Positions 57,700-64,000 of a stretch of DNA of 64,000 nucleotides are shown here, piece by piece. The stretch is from Gracilaria domingensis. Its lineage: Eukaryota > Rhodophyta > Florideophyceae > Gracilariales > Gracilariaceae. Where the stretch lies: contig VCMS01000021.1 of the NCBI GenBank assembly GCA_022539475.1, forward strand, positions 124,001-188,000, given 5' to 3'. The notes below the pieces were generated by a model that did not search any database, was not told the DNA's origin, and saw nothing but the letters and a program-made list of their open reading frames with translations. Position 1 is the stretch's first letter. Every line of letters starts with the position of its first letter. Position numbers and translations under genes: made by a program.

Positions 57700-60490
57700 G
57701 CGAGATACATCTCAGTAAAGGTGAGGCAAGAGATTCTTCGCCAACAAGCACTCGTGAAGCGCTGCTGTGATAGTCCCATCAGCCTCAATAAAGTCCCGGG
57801 TAGGCTGCCACTCAGCATCATGCGTACGGCTATTTTTCATCAAGGTCAGCCATTGATATCCTCGTTCTCGTCGACGATGTGCCAAAAAGCGTTTGACCTG
57901 AAAGAAATGGGTATCAGCTGTAGAGTCCGTGGGCACCGGCGCAGTGCGTTCCAATTGTGCCAGCGGTGCAGGCTGTGATCGATGGAGCTTCGTATGCGAG
58001 ACGTGCACAACCGGATGCGTTCGAATATGACGGGGGGGGTTCAAACGAACAGCATTCTTGCCAATCAACTCAAGAATGCGAAACGGGCCGAAGCGGCCGG
58101 CCGAAAGTTTTGCTGATGCATAAGCCTTCGTATAGGAGTCTTTGAAAACTTTTCAGGACACCCAAACTTCTTCACCAACCTTATACTGGGGTACTTTGCA
58201 GTGGACAATAGCCTCCGCCGTCTGTCTCGCTTTTGCCAAATGATGTGCGTATTGGGCGTCTGACAAAACAGACGACAAGCGGTCTCGAAAATCGGTTACG
58301 CCTTCCAACTTCGTCGGGGCATGAAACAAGAGGTCAGTAGGCGATTTAGAGATCTAGCCAAGATCAATCTGGAAAAGAGAGAAGCCCAAATCCTCAGAAA
58401 CGGCGTAGTTGTGGCAAACTGGGCACTAGGAAGCAATCTGTCCCAATCATCCTGTTCATAGTTGCAAAAACATCGGATGTAGTTCTCCACCATGCGGTGC
58501 ATGACTTCTGAGGCGCTATCTGTCTGCGGATGCCGGGATGAAGCCATGCGCAGATGGACGCCACATAGAGACATTAATGACTGCCAGAACTTGGAAATAA
58601 GACGCGGTTCTCGAGTGGAGATGAATGAGTCAGGCAGATCATGATGAGGAAAGATGTGTGCGAAAAAGAGATGCGCAAAATCCTCCGCATCACCTGTTTC
58701 TTTGCAGGGAATGAACCGAACTCACCGCGATAGGCGGTCAACCCAGGTCGAAATAGCTTCAAAGCCTCGTTCGTTACGCGGGAGCTTCACTATAATGTCT
58801 GTAGCAATCATGCCCCAACGACGCGTCGGGACAGGAAGCGCTTGTGGATCGTTCAGTGTCTGACCAGGATGGTCTTAATGTTGCTGGCAAATGCGGCAGC
58901 CAGCACAATAACGTTCCACATCGCGGCTCTTGTGCTTCCAATGATAGTTGGCAAGACGTGCCAACTTTTTCGCAAATGCGAAATGGCCCCGCGCTGTATT
59001 ATCGTGAACGAGCTCCAAGACCGCACGACGCGCTTCTGAAGGGACACATAGGCGACCTTCATACAAAAGACGCCATTCATCCAGGCGAAACGAAGGTAAA
59101 ATCGTTTCGATACGCTTACGGGACTTGGTGTCCGAAGGCCACACACCGTTCAAGGCCGTAACAATGGGACAAAAATGTTGATCGGAAGAGTATTCCGAAA
59201 CTTCTAGTTACAAGGCGGAGAAGGAAGCCTCAGTGGACATGACGTTTGTTACTTCCACTGGAAAAGGTACACGTGACAACGAGTGTCCCAAGACCTGTCC
59301 CTTACCTTTCTTCAAGGTGACCGCACTGATATTAAAGGAAGCGAGCGTATCCAACCATCGAGCGTCCCGCCGGTTCAAATTCTTCTTCGTCAGGATGTGC
59401 TCAATGACCTGATTATTTGTAATAACCTCAAATGACGAACCTTCGAGATAACAGCGAAACCGCCGTAACGCAAACACGAGACCAAGAAATTCGCGCTCAT
59501 TCGCCGTGTAGTTCTGCTCAGCCGACGCAATCGGCGAGATATGTACGTGGTAACGCGTTCATTTTCCTCCCCATCAAACTGAGTGAGTGTCGCACCACCA
59601 GTGCTCTGAAAGGCATCGATGTGAACCCGAAAGGATTCATCCCAATTCGGGGTGACAAGCACAGGAGCGTTGACAAGCGCGAATTTCAGATCGCGGAACG
59701 CAACATTGGCGGCATCGTCGCAAGCCCGTATGCCAGATCCTTTCTGAGTAAGGCGCGTCAAAGGCGCCGTACGTATAGTACAGTTCGGAATGAACCGCCG
59801 AAAAAACTGAACCAAGCCCACGAAACTTTGAAGCTCCGTAAGAGACTGCGGGGTCGGCAAATTCTCAATCACAGCAGTTTTCTCGGGATGAAAGCCGATA
59901 CCGTCACGTCCGACAATTAGGCCAAGGAACTCCGTTTTGCCCTTCAAAAATTCTCACTTCTTCGCCGAGACATAAACCTTGTGCTCACGGAGTCATCAGA
60001 ACGGAACGAATATGCTCAAGGTGCTCCTCACGGGTCTCACCATAGATGAGGATGTCATCAATGTAAAACACCAGAAACCGATCAATAAAGACTTGCAACA
60101 CGCGATTGATGAGACCCTGAAACGTAGCCGGAGAATTGCACAGACCCATCGGCATAAAAAAGTATTCGAACTGCCCATACTTGGTGTTAAAGGCTTCTTT
60201 TCTCAATGTCACAAGATCTTAAGCGGAACTGGTTGTAGTACAGCCACAGGCCGTGACAACGTACTATGCCCTGATAAAGGAACAAATTGCGCAGCACCCA
60301 AGCGGGGATGAAGGAGCACTCAACGGATGCTAACAACGGGGCGCGAGATAGGCGCGCAGCACCGGTAGTGACGGTAGGATGACCCTTGTGGGAAACTAGA
60401 CGATGAAAGAATCGGCTAGGGAGTGCTTGAGGTTTACCACGGTGAGCTCTGCCCGGTGGGAGATGCTTAAGTGCATCTCCCACGGGCACA
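57700..60490 (-). mobile_element. Ty3/gypsy fragment G3
   Basis: Minus-strand remains of a gypsy pol: RT with YIDDILIYGE (about 60070), RT/RNase H (LGLIVGRDGIGFHPEK; LQSFVGLVQFFRRFIPNC; VHIDAFQSTGGATL), RNase H end (DARWLDTLASFNI), integrase zinc-binding part (YCAGCRICQQH) and core, and a chromodomain end (RERGYQWLTLMKNS ... DAEWQPTRDF). No gag, protease or LTRs were found, so it is truncated at both ends. Broken fossil with many breaks. Confidence 0.88.
60451..60486. repeat. Strong hairpin at the G3/G4 junction
   Basis: TGGGAGATGC, loop TTAAGT, GCATCTCCCA, with an outer GCCCG/CGGGC extension. It marks the point where gypsy G3 ends and the TCCC/GGG-motif region begins. Confidence 0.75.
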
Positions 60491-62589
60491 AGCCACGTGT
60501 CGAAAATAATAAACTATCTACCTATAACGGGGGTCCCGAAGGGCGACACGACAACTGTCACAACCCTACACGTGTGGAACCCCGAGGTGCACCCTGTGCA
60601 CACTAACTAAATAAACTAATACTATGCACCCGTCAGGGCGGTGCCTCTCACTGCACTACGGACTCCCATTCTTAGGCCGGACCTCGTCCAGAGGTTGGCC
60701 AAACATTCCCATTCGGGGAGCGACCGCGATTGCGGCCTTCACTGAACAACAATTTCCAGTCCACCAAGATCGCATTTGGGTGACCACCTTATGCGACGCA
60801 ACGCGCGGGAGAGCAACGCGAAGTGCCCGTGATGGGAGCACAACCAATGCAACGTGCAACACGGTGAACCCCGCCCTGCGTTCCTTCGAATTCTCGATTG
60901 GGTGACGAACGAGCACACGAGCGCTGCGGCTGGCTAACACAGCCAAGAGCCGGTCATTGGAGTTTGGCAGTACCCAGGGGGCGCGGTTGCCTCAGATCGA
61001 AGAAGTCCCATTGAGTTGGCCAGAGAACTCGAACGGACCTTCCCCAGTGGGAACCTTCATGCCCAAGGGTAGCGCCGTCGATTCCCTAACAGGCTGTGAA
61101 AATGTGCAGCGTGTCGCTGAATTCCCGGTTGGGGTACCACGACCATTGGCAGCACGGTTCGTAATTTGCAAGCCGCCGGAATCCCTATGGGCGAATATGT
61201 CGCCCGTTGAGCGACCAGTGCGCCTCAGCGAGCAAAGGGGCTTCCCAAGGGGTTGAGGTCCCTGCGTGAGACAAATTAACAAACAAAGAAATCCCGAGAG
61301 GGTTACGAACGACTGCGACCGCGAAACAGCAAGGTTGAGATCACAGCAGTCCCGTAGTGGGCAATCCGACCGAATTAAGAACCGGCGATAGGCGCCAAGG
61401 ATTGCTGGAGTTTCGATTCCTACAATCTCTGCGAAGCGCGCGCAAGCGATGCGACACGGGGAGCCTCAGTGCGGAGAAATCCCGTTTGGGTCGACAGTCT
61501 GATAAGCAAACCAGAAACAAATTCCAGACCAATCTGGATCCCGGTTGGGCAAGCTACGACCGAAACAAGGTTTGCGGTTGCTCCATAATGCCAGAATCTC
61601 ACGCGGGGTCCAGCGATGTCAAGTGTGCAAGAGCAGGTTCTAACCATCCTCAGAAGTCCCAGAGGGGTGATACGCCATGGAAGGAGTCACGAATAGAGCC
61701 CTTAGATGTGTAGCAGACTGTCCTTTCGAGGAGGAGCTAGTAGGCGCACACCGCGTTACGAGGCTCAGGACTTTCCTGTCCGGTCACCGAAGGTACGGTA
61801 GAGACGGACCGATGCAGCGAGACTTTGAATCCCACCTGGGTCGTTTTCACTCATCGGCATCCCTCTCCGGGTGCTTCAGTTTGCTCCTGTATCCTCCCGT
61901 AGGGTTCTTTCCGAATACGCACTGTACCGAAACACTCGGCGTAGACGGCAAACGTTGCTTCCCAATGGGTATGATTTCCTTCCCAGGGGTGTACAACATG
62001 AGACAGAGGCTCTCGAAGTTGTTTTCCCAAGGGGTCACATGTCTGAATGACAGGCGTTGGCGTTTCGTACATAGATCCTAACGATATCCCATAAGGGCCC
62101 TACGCGTCGACACGAATCGCTTTCTCTCCAGCAACGACTTTCACTGATCCTGCTGGGTGCTCCGCGTCTCAGTCGACCCGCTATCTGCTGCCGACGGTCG
62201 CAGAACTGTTCAGATGTCCCGCATGGGTCGTGTCTTTTGCCGGTTCCAAGGGCAGCCAATCCCACAACGGGTACTCTTCTTACCGTGTACGACCCTGGCG
62301 AGGGGCATTCCGAAAAGGTTCCAGGTTCCCTGGTGGGTGATGGTCCCGGTGGACTTCGCTCGCTGCACACGCCTGCGAAAGGTGAGTCCTCTAAGGCGTC
62401 TTCCGAATCGGAAATGGACGTTCCCATCAGTGCCGTCCGTCGCCGTCTTCGTACCCATGGTGGGAATTTGTAACGCGCTTCTGCTCTCTTGAGTCAATAT
62501 AGAGCTTCAGCTTGCCCTTTTTCCCTGGCGGGATGCGTGTTCGCGATCTGTTTGCGGCGAGATTATCCCTCCCGAGGGCCAGCGCGGGC

Positions 62590-62825
62590 ACTTTAGTGAT
62601 GCGCGCGCAGGGTGCGCAGCGTGCGGCACGGCGCTCAGGGCGTAAATTGAGCCCTGCTTGGGTCCCCTCCCCTTCTTGGGGCGCGCTTGGACTCCAAGCG
62701 TCGAGAGTTCCCGGCCGGGTGAGCCGGAGCGACGTTGGTAGCACGCGCGCGTGTGCACGGTGCTGCGCGCGTGCGCGCGGCACGTGCCAGCAAGGCGGTG
62801 CGGTGCACAGTACGCGCGGCGGCTA
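62590..62825. repeat. CG-alternating block 1
   Basis: Runs of alternating purine-pyrimidine such as GCGCGCGC and CACGCGCGCGTGTGC, with GGCACGTGCC. Prone to Z-DNA or hairpins. Very CpG-rich compared with the rest of the window. Confidence 0.6.
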
Positions 62826-63099
62826 GAAAGGTATGTCCTCGATAGGTGAATAAGCCAGAATCAACGAATTTCCCAGAAGGTTACTTGCAAGGCGAATCAA
62901 AAAATTCGCGCCGGAAATTACCTTCCCAGATGGGGTCGAAAACGTCGATTCTTTGTTTTGCCCGTAGCTCGGAAACGCGGGCGTTTCAGTGGCTCGCAAT
63001 GCCCGATTTGGGGTGCGCGGCACATCAAAATACTTAGGATTTTTTGATCGTGCCAGACCGCGTCCCTACGGGCAATACTGTATACCCAATCGGCTACCC

Positions 63100-63275
63100 A
63101 TAGGCGTGGGCCACGTGGCTTTTGGCACCCTTGCAACGGCGCATACCGGCGCGCGCGCTCGTGCATGGCGCGCGCGTGTTCCACGTGGGTGATTCGAGCG
63201 TGCAACGGCGCGCGCGTGGCCAACGCGGGTGTCCCGTGCGTGCCACGGCGCATGCCAGCAGTGTGATGCGCTGCG
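63100..63275. repeat. CG-alternating block 2
   Basis: Contains GGCGCGCGCGCTCG, GCGCGCGCGTG and several GCAACGGCGC/GCCACGGCGC words in tandem. Related in composition to block 1. Confidence 0.6.
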
Positions 63276-63559
63276 GCTTGTGTGCAGAGTCCTCAAAAGG
63301 TCGGGCGCTCGGTACTGCGGACGTTCCAAGTCGTCCTAGATCGTCCCCAAGGGGTCCAAACTTCTCCGAAAGCGTCGCGAATCCCTCCGAAGGCCTCCGC
63401 AAGACCCATAGGGACTTCAAACGAGCGCTACCCCGCCGGGAAAATTTTTGGCCGCCATGGCCGGTGGGAGACTATGCAAAACTTTTTCGTACCCGAAAGG
63501 GGAAAAGCACTCCAAAGTCCTCGAAAGAGGTTGCGTTCAGTTGCGCGAGCGTGCGCGAT

Positions 63560-64000
63560 CACGGCGGGCGCGAAATCGGGGAATATCGTTAAAGGGAGTG
63601 TTGTTGAGAGGCTCCCAGGATTCTCTCAAAGGTGGGTAACCGTACCATCTGACTTTGACCACAGCGGACCTATCGGTGGCCACTACCCCGTCAAGGACTT
63701 TTTCTACGACCCGCTCGCGGGAATCGTCGCCTTCCTCCTCGAGAAGTTCAGGCGGTTATTCCACGTCTGGATGGGGTATCCCAAAGGGTTCAGGCAAGGT
63801 CGTAGAATCGACCGAGACCTGTTTAGGGCCAGTAGACTGTGACTCAGAAGGAGTGTTCCCAGTGGGGTCAGACGCCTCGGAAACTGGCGTCGGCGTTCCC
63901 TGTGGGGCTGATGCGGGCTGAGGCGACTGCGACAGTGTCGTTGGTGACTCGGTTGCGTCAAGACCCTGTGGAGTTTTCGTGATACGGTCGATGGAGACCG
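63560..64000 (-). pseudogene. Ty3/gypsy element G4, integrase C-terminus with chromodomain
   Basis: On the minus strand, entering from the window edge: VSIDRITKTPQGLDA, a Pro/Ser/Thr-rich linker and a chromodomain (KVLDGVVATDRSAVVKVRWY then GYPPLRESWEPLNN). The VSIDRI segment is the same one seen in G2, so G4 belongs to a related lineage. The rest of the element lies beyond 64000. Fossil; the frame is broken at least once. Confidence 0.8.

Larger units (their letters stand above)
60534..63910. repeat. Region with dispersed TCCC-N2-5-GGG palindromes (G4 3' part)
   Basis: About 30 matches to TCCC-N(2-5)-GGG, often followed by T, in 3.4 kb, many spaced about 57-62 bp apart (for example 61417, 61479, 61539, 61596, 61656, counting near-matches). 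Examples: TCCCGTTTGGGT (61479), TCCCACCTGGGT (61829), TCCCAATGGGT (61959), TCCCGCATGGGT (62217). Chance expectation is about one or two. The spacer sequence varies freely. The motif continues into the coding part of G4. No continuous open frame covers the region on either strand. Confidence 0.8.

Noticed and set aside
63122-63842. Overlapping plus-strand frames of 150-190 codons
   Set aside because: They lie opposite the G4 chromodomain and in CG-alternating sequence that is poor in stops; no domain.
60534-63910. CRISPR-like array (regular short repeats with unique spacers about 60 bp apart)
   Set aside because: The recurring core is only 7-8 conserved bases with variable centre, lies in a eukaryotic gypsy context, has no leader or cas genes and extends into coding sequence.

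Overview
This is a eukaryotic nuclear window. The evidence is TATA boxes, AATAAA poly(A) signals, Ty1/copia and Ty3/gypsy LTR retrotransposons, PIF/Harbinger and Mutator-like transposases, Tc1-type MITEs, and no operon-like packing or ribosome binding sites. The organism cannot be fixed from sequence alone. The transposon families and intron-poor reading frames would fit a large alga (a red alga is my best guess) or another protist with a repeat-rich genome. Almost everything is transposable-element sequence. Only one long intact gene that does not look like a transposon gene is visible: an unrecognised 465-aa protein at 6981-8378.

Layout. 1-3.4 kb: a Mutator-like transposase fused to a zinc finger, a Tudor-like domain and a Ulp1-type protease. 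3.4-6.9 kb: AT-rich sequence with small repeats and hairpins. 7.0-8.4 kb: the unknown gene. 8.4-16.3 kb: short tRNA-like and other repeats, then a minus-strand PIF/Harbinger transposase at 11.4-12.8 kb. 16.3-33.4 kb: a four-level nest. A 944-bp miniature LTR element (148-bp LTRs, 5-bp target duplication) has a copia element in its 5' LTR (443-bp LTRs, 5-bp target duplication). The copia element carries a 10.3-kb TIR-bounded unclassified insertion, which in turn holds a Tc1-type MITE, foldback palindromes, a duplicated promoter and a minisatellite.

34.4-52.8 kb: a second nest, all LTR elements on the minus strand. A gypsy element with a chromodomain-like end (element G1) is split by a 12.3-kb gypsy element (G2) and carries two MITEs. 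G2 carries a 746-bp solo LTR. G2 is unusual because about 3 kb of opposite-strand coding-like sequence ending in an RG-rich tail lies between its integrase and 3' LTR, and because a 10-bp palindromic motif (ACCA-NN-TGGT) is scattered through it. 52.8-57.5 kb: AT-rich sequence, a long inverted repeat, and the 5' half of a second Harbinger transposase. 57.7-60.5 kb: a gypsy fragment (G3). 60.5-64 kb: the 3' part of another gypsy-like element (G4), running off the window, with a different dense motif (TCCC-N2-5-GGG).

The most interesting signal is this pair of element-specific dispersed palindromes in G2 and G4, combined with the accessory opposite-strand gene in G2. It resembles the logic, not the sequence, of self-recognition systems such as the VANC proteins of VANDAL transposons, which bind short motifs repeated within their own family. 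That link is inference. LTR elements are described as fossils.
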